Source of the DNA: Flavobacterium gyeonganense
GTDB taxonomy: Bacteria; Bacteroidota; Bacteroidia; Flavobacteriales; Flavobacteriaceae
Length of the DNA: 64,000 nt
Reading direction: 5' to 3'
NCBI RefSeq assembly: GCF_029625295.1
Contig: NZ_CP121112.1
Coordinates: forward strand, 2,914,001 to 2,978,000
Position numbers and translations under genes: made by a program. Position 1 is the first letter of the stretch; every line of letters begins with the position of its first letter. Positions 52,729 through 62,062 of this stretch are shown piece by piece. The notes under the pieces were generated by a model. It was not told the DNA's origin and made no database searches. It saw only the letters and a list, made by a program, of their open reading frames with translations.

Positions 52729-55629
52729 TTAAGAACCTAAAATATAGCCTAAGTTGCCTTCAAGTTCGTCATTAATATAGCTTTCTTCTAAAAGCGAATC
52801 AGATAACAGTTTTTTGTTTTCCTGAAGAGTAATAATTTTTTCTTCGACTGTGTTTTTCGAAATAAAACGGATCACATTGACCTTATTTAGCTGACCAATT
52901 CGATGTGCTCGTGCAACTCCTTGCTTTTCTGCAAAAGGATTCCACCATGGATCTAAAAATAAAACATAAGAAGCTTTGGTAATATTCAATCCGACACCTC
53001 CGGCTTTTAGCGAAATAAAGAATAATAATCGATTTTTATTTTCTTGGAATAATTTAACTTGCTGTTCTCTTTTACTGGCTGGAGTTTCTCCTGTAATTTC
53101 ACAAAACTCTATTTTATTTTGTTTGCACCAGTCCGTATAGAAATTCAGGTTCGTAACAAATGAACTAAAAATAATCGCTTTCTGTTTTGCTTTGACTAAA
53201 TTTTCAAGATAATTCGTCACAGCAATAAATTTTCCGGAGTCAATTTCTGAATCAGCATCAACCATTTTAGGATGGTTGCTCAATTGTCGCAATTTCATCA
53301 AAGTGTTAATGATGCTGATTTTATCCGGACTTGAACCGTCGGTTTTAAGCAGGAAATTACGCGCTTTAGATTTTTCTTTTTCGTATAATTTTTCCTGTTC
53401 CGGATCCATGTCGCAGTAATAAATCTGTTCTGTTAATTCTGGCAGATCTTTTAAAACCTGTTCCTTCGTTCGTCTCAAAATATAAGGCTGGATGAGGTTT
53501 TTTAATTCGGTTAAAACTTCTTCATTCTGTTTTTTCTCAATAGGAATTTTAAAATTTTCTGCGAAAAAATTATAAGTTCCCAGAATATCCGGATTTATGA
53601 ACTGCATCTGCGACCATAAATCATCAAGCGAATTTTCGATCGGTGTACCGCTCAGCGCTATTTTGTGACTTGTACGGATTTTATTAATGGCTTTAAAAAT
53701 CTTAGAATTTTTGTTTTTGATGTATTGACTTTCGTCCAAAATCAGATAACGAAAATCGTATTTTTCTAAAATTGAAATATCACGATGAACGATGCTGTAA
53801 CTTGTAAAAATTAAATCGGTAGAATCTAATCTGCTTACTAAAAATTTTCGGTCATTCCCCACATATTGCATTTTAGAAAAGTGTGGTGTAAACTTTCCAG
53901 CCTCATTAAACCAGTTAAAAACTAAAGAAGAGGGAAGAACAATCAAAGCTTTAAGCGGTTCTCTTTCGACAGTTGTTTCATTTGCGAACAAATCAAAATT
54001 GGTAGTTTTGGTTGTAAAGCCTAATTGTTCCTGAACGGAAACCAGAACAGCCAATGTCTGTAATGTTTTTCCAAGTCCCATATCATCGGCGAGACAAGCT
54101 CCAAGATTAGAATTGAAATGACCTAAAAGCCATTTTACTCCATCAATTTGATAGGGTCTCAAAGTTGCTTTTAGCAAATCTGAAGATGTAAATTCGGCTT
54201 TATGAATTTGGTCCAAATCATTGTCGATTTCTGAAATTCCGTCTAAAGCTGTGAAATTGCTTTTGCGTAAAAGCAGTTCTCCATTTTCTGTTTTGGCCAG
54301 TTTTGCCAAAGAACCATATTTATTGAACCATTCTAATGGAATTAAAAAATAGTTTCCATTAGGCAATTGGAAAAGCCTTTCCTTGCTTTTTATATTCGGA
54401 ATTATTTCGCTGAAGTTGATTTTATAATTGCCAATCGTTATGATAATTTTGATATCAAACCAATCGGCTTTTGTTTCTTTTGCAATCGAAACAGTGTTGC
54501 TTTCTGTAATAATTTCTTTGCTTTCGAGTTTTAGGTTTTGAATCGTAAAACCTAAACTTTCAAGTTTCTCTTTATTGTCAATAATTAACTGAATATTGAT
54601 ATAAGGATCATTCACTTCTGTTTCAAGTCCAAATAGTTCGTTTTTGACTTTAACTAAACCAATTTCTAGTAATTTTTTGGTGTATAAAATTTCTACAGCA
54701 CTCCTTTTAAACTGAATTATCTTGGGCTCATTAGCAACACTAAAATCCACAAAAGAATGTGTTTTTTTGGTTTTGCCGGCATCAAAAACGTAGCCGTTGT
54801 AATCGAAATAAAGATTGAGGTAATAACAGTTTTTAAAGAAATCATAAACAGGCTGAATTGTACTCGAAATGATCTGATCACGAACCTCCATTTCAAAACC
54901 CGTAGCTTCAATATCAATCTTTTTGGCTATTTCGGGTATAAATCCTTTAAAATAATCATCCACTAATTTAGACGGAATTTCGATTGATTTTTTCTTTAAA
55001 AACGGTGTCAGTTTTTTAGCATTCAGTTCTTTTAATTGTCCTAATTTTTTATCAATAACCAACCATCCCGGCTCATCCAAAAGAATGGTAATACTACTAT
55101 TCATCGGTAAAAAAGTAGTTTTGTTTTCTTTTAAAGAAAGGGTATAAGTGATGCCTTCGGAATGTTTGTTAAATTGAATATGAGGTTCAAAATCAAGAGG
55201 TTCGGTAGCAATTCTTGATCGATAAAAGTCTTTTTCAGGCCCCAGATTCAAAGATAGTGGGAATTGTTCTTTCACAATTAAATCGTAAAAAGAACTTAAA
55301 TTAAATTTTAAATACTGACGCATTGCAAACTCAATTTTTGAATCTTTTTGCAGATCAGCTATTGTTTTTGCAGATTTGATTTTGGCACCAAACTTCCTGA
55401 AAATGAATTCAGGTTTTAAGGATTCACAGGCTGTAAGGATTTTTTTGGTATTGGAATCTAAATCATCAAAATCAATTCCGAAACTATCCAACACATCTTT
55501 TGTAGCTTTTTTGTCAAGATATTTGATTTCGCTGGTATACTTAACGATGTAGGCTGTGGGGATATAGGTATTCAGATTTTTTTCAAAACTAATGTCAAAA
55601 CAGAACTGAAATGATTTAATAGGTTCCAA
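52729..55629 (-). CDS. SNF2-family DEAD/DEAH-box helicase
   Basis: This 966-residue SWI2/SNF2-type ATPase has an N-terminal extension (about 1-470) of unknown role. The helicase core has Asp-Asp-Met-Gly-Leu-Gly-Lys-Thr-Leu-Gln at about 516-525, Asp-Glu-Ser-Gln in place of DEAH at about 635-638, Leu-Ser-Gly-Thr-Pro-Ile-Glu-Asn at about 660-667, and C-terminal motifs Asp-Pro-Trp-Trp-Asn-Pro and Arg-Ala-His-Arg-Ile-Gly-Gln. It probably remodels protein-DNA or RNA polymerase complexes, like RapA/HepA-type proteins. It follows the methyltransferase gene on the same strand, separated by a terminator. Confidence 0.92.
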   Translation of the reverse strand: MEPIKSFQFCFDISFEKNLNTYIPTAYIVKYTSEIKYLDKKATKDVLDSFGIDFDDLDSNTKKILTACESLKPEFIFRKFGAKIKSAKTIADLQKDSKIEFAMRQYLKFNLSSFYDLIVKEQFPLSLNLGPEKDFYRSRIATEPLDFEPHIQFNKHSEGITYTLSLKENKTTFLPMNSSITILLDEPGWLVIDKKLGQLKELNAKKLTPFLKKKSIEIPSKLVDDYFKGFIPEIAKKIDIEATGFEMEVRDQIISSTIQPVYDFFKNCYYLNLYFDYNGYVFDAGKTKKTHSFVDFSVANEPKIIQFKRSAVEILYTKKLLEIGLVKVKNELFGLETEVNDPYINIQLIIDNKEKLESLGFTIQNLKLESKEIITESNTVSIAKETKADWFDIKIIITIGNYKINFSEIIPNIKSKERLFQLPNGNYFLIPLEWFNKYGSLAKLAKTENGELLLRKSNFTALDGISEIDNDLDQIHKAEFTSSDLLKATLRPYQIDGVKWLLGHFNSNLGACLADDMGLGKTLQTLAVLVSVQEQLGFTTKTTNFDLFANETTVEREPLKALIVLPSSLVFNWFNEAGKFTPHFSKMQYVGNDRKFLVSRLDSTDLIFTSYSIVHRDISILEKYDFRYLILDESQYIKNKNSKIFKAINKIRTSHKIALSGTPIENSLDDLWSQMQFINPDILGTYNFFAENFKIPIEKKQNEEVLTELKNLIQPYILRRTKEQVLKDLPELTEQIYYCDMDPEQEKLYEKEKSKARNFLLKTDGSSPDKISIINTLMKLRQLSNHPKMVDADSEIDSGKFIAVTNYLENLVKAKQKAIIFSSFVTNLNFYTDWCKQNKIEFCEITGETPASKREQQVKLFQENKNRLLFFISLKAGGVGLNITKASYVLFLDPWWNPFAEKQGVARAHRIGQLNKVNVIRFISKNTVEEKIITLQENKKLLSDSLLEESYINDELEGNLGYILGS

Positions 55630-55673
55630 GGTTTGAAGATTTGGTTAGGCTTGTAATTTGGGAATTGGGCTAA

Positions 55674-55715
55674 AAAAAGCGTTTTCAAAATAGAAATAAT
55701 TTGAAAACGCTTTTT
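55674..55715. terminator. Intrinsic terminator of the methyltransferase gene
   Basis: GCGTTTTCAAA (55679-55689) pairs with TTTGAAAACGC (55700-55710). On the minus strand a T7 run follows, matching the transcription direction of the methyltransferase gene. A shorter T-run also follows on the plus strand. Confidence 0.85.
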
Positions 55716-55716
55716 A

Positions 55717-55741
55717 AATGAACTTATATCACTTATATGGT
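55717..55741. repeat. 25-bp copy of the ACCATATAAGTGATATAAG repeat
   Basis: The minus-strand sequence is identical to 14510-14534. Only one arm is present here, next to the methyltransferase terminator. Confidence 0.75.
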
Positions 55742-55749
55742 GAAAAAAA

Positions 55750-56523
55750 TTAGTTTTCCTGTTTAAAGCAAAGCGGAATAATTTCGCCTTTTGCCAGACA
55801 GTATTTTTCAACCAATTCGGGTGCAATTTTATTGGTGTAATCTTCTTCGATAACAATAAAACCAATGCTTCTCAATTTATCAAAATAATCGCGACCATAT
55901 ACACGAACGTGATCGTACTGTCCAAATATTCTGGCGCGTTCCTTTTGATCTGTGATAGAATCGTCTGCAAAAGTAACTTCGCGGGATAAATCCTGTGGAA
56001 TCTGTAAAACTGCCATTCCGCCTGATTTTAAAACCCTGTATAATTCCTGCATCGCTTTGGTATCGTCCGGAATATGTTCTAAAACGTGATTACATAAAAT
56101 CACATCATATTCATTGTCTTTGAAAGGTAAATTGCAGATATCTGCTTTTACGTCTGCCAAAGGCGAAAGTAAGTCAGTTGTAGTGTAATCCAGGTTTTTC
56201 TGCTTACGGAATCTTTTGTAAAATGCTTGTTCCGGAGCAAAATGCAATACTTTCTTAGGTGCTGTAAAAAAATCAGTCTGATCGTTTAAATACAGCCAAA
56301 GCAAACGGTGTCTTTCCAGAGAAAGTGTACTTGGAGAAAGTACATTATTACGCTGTTTTCCGTATCCGTAAGGTAAAAAGGATTTAAAGCTTTTTCCATC
56401 AATAGGATCAGTAAATTTGCTTCCTCTTAATGATAAAGCTAAAATTGGGCGCACCACATAACTCAAACGGATTAATAATGGACGAGGGATTGTATTAAGT
56501 ACTAATTTGAATAGTTTTTTCAT
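55750..56523 (-). CDS. Class I SAM-dependent methyltransferase
   Basis: This is a 257-residue cytoplasmic methyltransferase with the methyltransf_11 pattern. A motif-I-like segment, Val-Leu-His-Phe-Ala-Pro-Glu, is at about 90-96. Asp-Ile-Cys-Asn-Leu-Pro-Phe is at about 126-132. Tyr-Asp-Val-Ile-Leu-Cys-Asn-His-Val-Leu-Glu-His-Ile-Pro-Asp-Asp is at about 138-153, and Leu-Lys-Ser-Gly-Gly-Met-Ala at about 165-171. The N-terminal region carries a basic segment typical of family members that act on sugars or lipids. The substrate is unknown. Confidence 0.87.
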   Translation of the reverse strand: MKKLFKLVLNTIPRPLLIRLSYVVRPILALSLRGSKFTDPIDGKSFKSFLPYGYGKQRNNVLSPSTLSLERHRLLWLYLNDQTDFFTAPKKVLHFAPEQAFYKRFRKQKNLDYTTTDLLSPLADVKADICNLPFKDNEYDVILCNHVLEHIPDDTKAMQELYRVLKSGGMAVLQIPQDLSREVTFADDSITDQKERARIFGQYDHVRVYGRDYFDKLRSIGFIVIEEDYTNKIAPELVEKYCLAKGEIIPLCFKQEN

Positions 56524-56564
56524 TGGGGTTGTTTCGCAGAGTTACACAAAGTTAGCTCAGAGGC

Positions 56565-56969
56565 TCACAAAGTATTTATAAATCTTTTTATATTATTTTT
56601 TAAAATTTTTGAATCAAAATTAATGAGTAATCCTAATGGATAATTTCCGAGTTTCAAATAAGTCAATATTTGTGCAAAATGAACATCTGTAAATGCTTCG
56701 ACAGTTTTCAACTCAATCACAATTGTATTCTCAATCAGTAAATCAATTCTATATCCATGATCAAGTTTGATATCTTTATAAATTATTGGTAAGATTTTTT
56801 CTTTTTCAACGATCAAGCCAGAATTTACAATTTCATAAAATAAACATTCTTGATAAGCTGATTCCAATAAACCCGGACCAAGCTATTTGTGAACTTCAAT
56901 AGCTAAACCAATAATTTTATATGTAATTGCATCTAATTTATTACGAGATTCATTGTTTTCTTCAAACAT
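56565..56969 (-). pseudogene. GxxExxY family protein, in-frame amber stop
   Basis: From the ATG at 56969 the frame encodes a complete GxxExxY protein of 134 codons (Ala-Ile-Glu-Val-His-Lys, Leu-Gly-Pro-Gly-Leu-Leu-Glu-Ser-Ala-Tyr-Gln-Glu-Cys). Codon 29 is TAG (minus strand, + 56883-56885), where family members usually have Ala. The downstream part could still be started at TTG 56867, but that would lack the namesake N-terminus. The family has a PD-(D/E)XK-like fold (Tyr-Arg-Ile-Asp-Leu-Leu-Ile, then Ile-Glu-Leu-Lys-Thr-Val) and unknown function. It appears to be recently broken, since the rest of the frame is intact. Confidence 0.8.
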
Positions 56970-57038
56970 TTAAAGGCGTGTAAAATAAATAACTTTGTGA
57001 ATCTTGGCGTATATCTTTGCGAATCTCTGTGGAATAAC

Positions 57039-57857
57039 TTACAATACTAAAGGCACTCTTCTAAATTCATCTTCTTCATTGCTTTCGATTCCTAAAGCTT
57101 TATAGATATAATAGAAAGTCGATAAAATTTCCGGTTTGCCGTCGATTAAAGCAACATCGTGTTCAAAATGCGCACTTGGTTTTCCGTCAGCAGTCAGGAT
57201 TGTCCAACCATCTTTAAGCTGTTTGATGTTCTTTGTCCCCATGTTAATCATAGGTTCAATGGCAACGACCATTCCTTCAACGAAAAGTTTTCCTCTTCCT
57301 TTTTTACCATAATTAGGCATTTCAGGAGCTTCGTGCATTTTTTGACCTAATCCGTGTCCAACCAATTCACGTACAACTCCGTATCCGTGAGACTCCGTAT
57401 ATTTCTGAATAGCATTTCCAACATCTTCAACACGGTTTCCGGCTTTAAATTCCCTGATTCCTACGTAAAGAGATTCTTTGGTTACCTGTAAAAGTTTTTT
57501 GGTTTCAGGAGCAACTTCTCCAATCTCAAAACTATAGGCATGATCTCCATGATATCCGTTTTTGAAAGCACCGCAATCAACCGAAATAACATCACCATTC
57601 TGCAAAGGCGTATTATTCGGAATTCCGTGAACGACCTGAGCATTCGGACTCATACAAAGCGAATTCGGAAAATCGTACAAACCAAGAAAACTTGGAACGG
57701 CACCGTGATCACGAATGAATTCTTCGGCTAACTTGTCAAGATATAGTGTAGTGACTCCTTCTTTAATTTCAGAAGCAATCATTCCTAATGTTTTTGATAC
57801 GATCAAGGCACTTTCGCGCATTAATTCTATTTCCTCACGGGTTTTTGGGATAATCAT
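57039..57857 (-). CDS. map: Type I methionine aminopeptidase
   Basis: This enzyme of about 272 residues removes the initiator Met. I prefer the ATG at 57857, because the alternative at 57881 lies within the predicted -7 box. The dinuclear metal ligands are visible: His near 85 (Val-Val-His-Gly-Ile-Pro), Asp (Ser-Val-Asp-Cys-Gly), Asp (Tyr-His-Gly-Asp-His-Ala), His (Val-Gly-His-Gly-Leu-Gly), Glu (Ile-Glu-Pro-Met) and a last Glu (Phe-Glu-His-Asp-Val-Ala). The start suits a type Ia enzyme. It is housekeeping and monocistronic. Confidence 0.94.
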   Translation of the reverse strand: MIIPKTREEIELMRESALIVSKTLGMIASEIKEGVTTLYLDKLAEEFIRDHGAVPSFLGLYDFPNSLCMSPNAQVVHGIPNNTPLQNGDVISVDCGAFKNGYHGDHAYSFEIGEVAPETKKLLQVTKESLYVGIREFKAGNRVEDVGNAIQKYTESHGYGVVRELVGHGLGQKMHEAPEMPNYGKKGRGKLFVEGMVVAIEPMINMGTKNIKQLKDGWTILTADGKPSAHFEHDVALIDGKPEILSTFYYIYKALGIESNEEDEFRRVPLVL

Positions 57858-57878
57858 ATTTTTCAGATTTTCAGTTCG

Positions 57879-57886
57879 CAAAAGTA
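57879..57886 (-). promoter_or_regulatory. -7 element TACTTTTG of map
   Basis: The minus-strand TACTTTTG lies 21 bp upstream of the ATG at 57857 and overlaps the longer candidate start, which argues against that start. Confidence 0.55.
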
Positions 57887-58046
57887 CAATTTTAAATCTT
57901 ATTTTTTTAAAGTTGATTTTGAAATTAATTGGAAGGGGAATTTCGATAATTTGATGTGAAAACTTAATACTTTGGTGAATTCTAACATTTTTTTAAAAGA
58001 GGATTTCAGAAAAAAGGCATAAATTAGTAGTAAAACCTCTTTAATC

Positions 58047-59299
58047 ATGAAAACTATTACAGATCAGGATATTGATAAAGTACACGCTCTTAGGAAAATG
58101 AAGAGAAATGCTTTGGCACTTTTGGGTCTAGCAGTTCTGTTGTTTATAATTGCCATTTATTTTAAAATTCCTATGCTACAGGCTTTTAGCGAAGCAGCAA
58201 TGGTAGGCGGGATTGCCGATTGGTTTGCAGTGGTAGCCTTATTTCGCCATCCGATGGGAATACCAATCTGGCATACCGCAATTATTCCGACAAAGAAAAA
58301 CGAAATTGGTGAAAATTTAGGAAGTTTTGTGTCAGAGGAATTTCTGAATCGTGAGAAACTGGAAATTAAGTTAGACGAATTCAATTTTGCGACAAAAGCA
58401 TCTGACTGGCTTTCGCAGGAAGAAAATGCCAATAAGGTAGCAGATGCTATAGCCTTAAATCTTATTCCGGGTGTTTTAAAAACAATAAAAGATGAAGATA
58501 TAAAACGATTCATTCAGGTTCAGTTTAAAGAAAAATTAGAAGCGATAAATTTTGGGGACTGGGTGGCATTAGCATTGGAACCGCTGCAAAAGGGCAATGT
58601 AAAAGACCAATTATTGACCAATCTTCTTGAAGTGATGAGTGGTGAACTAAGTGATAATAAAGATTTGATTAGAAAGAAAGTAAAACAATCTACACCTTTT
58701 TTAAGTTTTGGCCTTGCTGATAAAAGCATTTCGGAAGGTATCTTTAATGGGTTGCAGGAGTTTCTTGATGAAGCCAAAAATCCAGACAGTGCTGTAAGAA
58801 TAAAAATTGACGAATATATTTCGGATTTCCTTCATAAAGTAAAAAACTCAGAAGAAATGCGAATCAAAATCAATAATGTGATTGTTGGTTTTGCCGGAAA
58901 AAAGAAGTCCAGGATTACATCAATGGAATCTGGGATGAAATAAAATTATCAATTACAAATGATTTGGAGAAAGGAGAGGAGTCTTCAATCCGAAAAAATA
59001 TAGCTGGTCTGATTCAGAACTTTGGAAACGGACTCAAAGAGGATGTGATAATGGTGGATAAAATCAATAATTTTATTAAAAATGATTTGCTTTCTGTTCT
59101 TCTGAATAATAAAAAGGTAATAGGAGATTTAATTTCCTCCACTGTGAAAAGTTGGGACGGAAAAGAGGTTTCTGAAAAATTAGAACTTGAAATCGGAAAA
59201 GACCTTCAGTATATCCGAATCAACGGAACTTTAGTAGGCGGATTTATCGGTCTTATAATTTATGGCGTGGAATGGATTTACCATTATTTTGTAATGTAA
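58047..59299 (+). pseudogene. DUF445 family membrane protein, apparent -1 frameshift
   Basis: Two frames together encode a DUF445 (YjiN-like) protein of about 417 residues. The first (58047-58943) has a TM helix at about 22-42 and the family motif Gly-Gly-Ile-Ala-Asp-Trp-Phe-Ala-Val at about 54-62. It then reads off the expected sequence after the A6 run at 58898-58903. With seven As it would continue in the second frame through Val-Gln-Asp-Tyr-Ile-Asn-Gly-Ile-Trp-Asp-Glu to the C-terminal TM helix (Gly-Gly-Phe-Ile-Gly-Leu-Ile-Ile-Tyr). As read, the protein lacks its second anchor. Sequencing error and real mutation are both possible. Confidence 0.82.
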
Positions 59300-59309
59300 A
59301 TAAAAGCGA

Positions 59310-59339
59310 AGAGAGACAAATCCTAAAACTTGTCTCTCT
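59310..59339. terminator. Hairpin between convergent DUF445 and gpmI genes
   Basis: AGAGAGACAA (59310-59319) pairs perfectly with TTGTCTCTCT (59330-59339). No long T-run follows, so termination efficiency is uncertain. Confidence 0.6.
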
Positions 59340-59365
59340 ACTATTAAAATAAAATAAGTGGTTTT

Positions 59366-60883
59366 TTATAATAATGAATGACAAGTCATAGCTTCAGGTT
59401 GTGGAACGCCCATTAATTCTAAAATAGTTGGTGCAATATCGCCTAAAACACCATTTTGAATATTTTTTAATTCTTTGTCAACCAGAATAATCGGCACCGG
59501 ATTTGTTGTGTGTGCTGTATTTGGACTTCCATCTGGGTTAATCATTGTTTCGCAGTTACCGTGATCGGCAATTACAATGGTAGTATAGTTGTTTGCAAGA
59601 GCGGCTTCAATAACTTGTTTTGCACAGGCATCAACAGCTTCACAAGCTTTAATTGCGGCTTCCATGATTCCGGTATGTCCAACCATATCACCGTTAGCAA
59701 AATTTAAACAAACAAAATCTACTTCCCCTTTGTTTAATTCCGGAACAAGGGCATCAGTTAATTCATAAGCGCTCATTTCTGGCTGTAAATCGTAAGTTGC
59801 CACTTTTGGAGAATTTCTTAAAATACGTGATTCTCCTTCAAAAGGTACTTCTCTTCCTCCTGAAAAGAAAAAGGTTACGTGTGGATACTTCTCCGTTTCG
59901 GCGATACGAATTTGTTTTTTGCCGGCTTTTTCTAAAACTTCACCAAGCGTTTCAGTAATATTGTCTTTATTGTAAACCACTTTTACGTTTAAATACGTTT
60001 CATCGTAATTGGTAAGCGTTACATAATATAAGTTTAATTTGTGCATGTTTTGCTCGTGGAAGTCCTGCTGTGACAATGCTTCAGTAAGTTCACGGCCTCT
60101 GTCGGTTCTAAAATTGAAGAATATTACGACATCACCTTCTACAATTGTAGCTAATGGCTTTTCGTTTTCATCAACCATTACGATTGGTTCGATAAACTCA
60201 TCAGTAATATCTTTTGAATAGCTTTCAAGAATACTTGCGACAGCATTTTTTGAATGAGTTCCTATTGCATTTACAACCAAATCATAAGCTAGTTTTACAC
60301 GCTCCCAGCGTTTGTCACGATCCATTGCATAATAACGACCAATAATTGAAGCGATTTTTACCGGAGTATCTTTAATATGGTTTTCTAAATCCTGAATGTA
60401 TTTAGCTCCTGATTTTGGATCAACATCACGTCCGTCTGTAAAGGCGTGAACAAATACATTTTCTAAACCATATTCCTGAGAAGCATCAATAAGTCCGCGT
60501 AAATGTGAGGTATGAGAGTGTACGCCTCCATCAGATACTAATCCTAAAAAGTGTACTTTTTTATTGTTTTCTTTAGCATAAGTAAAAGCATCGACTAAAA
60601 CTTGTTCTTTTGCAAGTGTCTGATGTGCTACTGCTAAATTTATTTTAGCCAGATCCTGGTAAACAATTCTTCCGGCACCAAGATTCATGTGACCTACTTC
60701 GCTGTTTCCCATTTGGCCTTCAGGTAAACCTACGTTTAATCCGTCGGTACGAAGCTGAGCGCTAGGGTAATGTTGATAGAGGCTGTTTATGAAAGGAACA
60801 TTTGCATTGTCTATTGCAGATACTTTAGGGTCAGGAGATTTTCCCCAACCGTCTAAAATCATAAGTATTACTTTTTTGTTCAT
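59366..60883 (-). CDS. gpmI: 2,3-bisphosphoglycerate-independent phosphoglycerate mutase
   Basis: This 505-residue glycolytic enzyme interconverts 3- and 2-phosphoglycerate using two Mn2+. The first metal Asp is in Leu-Met-Ile-Leu-Asp-Gly-Trp-Gly at about 9-12. The catalytic Ser is in Gly-Asn-Ser-Glu-Val-Gly-His at about 58-64. The later ligands are in Asn-Phe-Ala-Asn-Gly-Asp-Met-Val-Gly-His-Thr-Gly at about 394-405 and Ala-Asp-His-Gly-Asn-Cys-Glu at about 441-447. The length is normal. It has a strong promoter at 60901-60929. Confidence 0.96.
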   Translation of the reverse strand: MNKKVILMILDGWGKSPDPKVSAIDNANVPFINSLYQHYPSAQLRTDGLNVGLPEGQMGNSEVGHMNLGAGRIVYQDLAKINLAVAHQTLAKEQVLVDAFTYAKENNKKVHFLGLVSDGGVHSHTSHLRGLIDASQEYGLENVFVHAFTDGRDVDPKSGAKYIQDLENHIKDTPVKIASIIGRYYAMDRDKRWERVKLAYDLVVNAIGTHSKNAVASILESYSKDITDEFIEPIVMVDENEKPLATIVEGDVVIFFNFRTDRGRELTEALSQQDFHEQNMHKLNLYYVTLTNYDETYLNVKVVYNKDNITETLGEVLEKAGKKQIRIAETEKYPHVTFFFSGGREVPFEGESRILRNSPKVATYDLQPEMSAYELTDALVPELNKGEVDFVCLNFANGDMVGHTGIMEAAIKACEAVDACAKQVIEAALANNYTTIVIADHGNCETMINPDGSPNTAHTTNPVPIILVDKELKNIQNGVLGDIAPTILELMGVPQPEAMTCHSLL

Positions 60884-60900
60884 TGGTTTTTAGTTTTTGG

Positions 60901-60929
60901 CAAAGATAAACCATTTCTAAAACACGCAA
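60901..60929 (-). promoter_or_regulatory. Promoter TTG-N18-TATCTTTG of gpmI
   Basis: On the minus strand TTG (60927-60929), an 18-bp spacer and TATCTTTG (60901-60908) match the Bacteroidota consensus, 17 bp before the ATG. Confidence 0.75.
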
Positions 60930-61336
60930 GTAGTGATTGCTACAATTATGTTTTATAAAATGAACAGGATGAAAAAATAATAATTTAGTTGAAGAAGCTT
61001 TTATTTTTTAAAATTAATGCATAACTCAATTCGGATTTAAACTGCATTTATGCATAAATGAGTTTTATCCACTGGTGTTTAAATTTCTTTCATTTCTTTA
61101 AATTTCTTTGAAAAAACTTTTCTGGAGATATTATTTGATTATAATTGAAGATTTTTTAAAAACAACGTAAATTCCTGCAAAAAACAAGCAAATGTTTAAG
61201 TTTCATTAACTTCTATTGCGATTAATTGTTAAAGTTTGAATAAATATCACCTAATTTAGTGATGTCAAGGTTACATAATTATAAATAATTTTTACATTTG
61301 CCCTACCTCAAATTATGTATAACCTAAACGAAATCA
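60930..61336 (+). promoter_or_regulatory. Intergenic region with -7 element TACATTTG of L,D-transpeptidase gene
   Basis: This is 407 bp without a gene of coding character. TACATTTG (61293-61300) lies 36 bp before the ATG at 61337. AACTCA and TGAGTT halves about 40 bp apart near 61024-61062 could form a weak hairpin. Nothing else was recognised. Confidence 0.5.
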
Positions 61337-62062
61337 ATGATTTATAAGATTTATCCCGCAATTGTATTTTTGTTTTTGTCATTTGTTACAGATTCTAAAA
61401 ATGCTGCTGAAACTAAAAATGTAACAGCAATGAGTATCTCAAAAGTTGAAAAACGTTCTGTAATTGATACTAAAATTGAGAATATTTATAACACATTAAA
61501 TACAAATAGTTTTGTTCTTCCTGAACTAAAAACATTTACTGAAGCCTTAAAAGGGTTTTACTTATTGAAAGAAAAAGGGGTTATCCAAAAAGATATCTTG
61601 ACTTTAATTGATTTTAGTCTTTCATCAAATCTTAAACGCCTTTGGGTAATTGATTTGTCATCCAATACTATTTTATTTCAATCTCTTGTGGCTCATGGCA
61701 GGAATACAGGCGAAGAGTTTGCTTCTGCATTTTCAAATGTAAATTCTTCATTTAAAAGCAGTCTCGGCTTTTATGCTACGGGTGAAATTTATCAGGGTAA
61801 ACATGGTGCTTCATTGCGATTAGATGGTTTAGAAAGAGGCATAAATGATCAGGCTCGTAAAAGAGGTGTTGTAATGCATGGTGCCGATTATGTTTCTGAA
61901 TCTTTTATCAGAGCCCATAAAAGGTTAGGCAGAAGCCAGGGTTGTCCTGCTGTTCCTGTTGAATTGACAGACGATATTATTCAGACCATAAAAGGTAAGT
62001 CATGTCTGTATATCTACCATCCGTCAAGAAGTTTTGTAATGGAACAAGAGCTAATTTCTTAA
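61337..62062 (+). CDS. L,D-transpeptidase of the YkuD_2 type
   Basis: This is a 241-residue exported protein with a hydrophobic N-terminus (about 1-17, no lipobox). The C-terminal half matches the murein L,D-transpeptidase catalytic domain (YkuD_2). Val-Val-Met-His-Gly-Ala-Asp-Tyr-Val at about 175-183 holds the catalytic His. Arg-Ser-Gln-Gly-Cys-Pro-Ala-Val-Pro at about 197-205 holds the nucleophile Cys. It may form 3-3 peptidoglycan cross-links or attach proteins. It overlaps the 3' end of the following convergent L,D-transpeptidase gene by 12 bp. Confidence 0.87.
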   Translation: MIYKIYPAIVFLFLSFVTDSKNAAETKNVTAMSISKVEKRSVIDTKIENIYNTLNTNSFVLPELKTFTEALKGFYLLKEKGVIQKDILTLIDFSLSSNLKRLWVIDLSSNTILFQSLVAHGRNTGEEFASAFSNVNSSFKSSLGFYATGEIYQGKHGASLRLDGLERGINDQARKRGVVMHGADYVSESFIRAHKRLGRSQGCPAVPVELTDDIIQTIKGKSCLYIYHPSRSFVMEQELIS

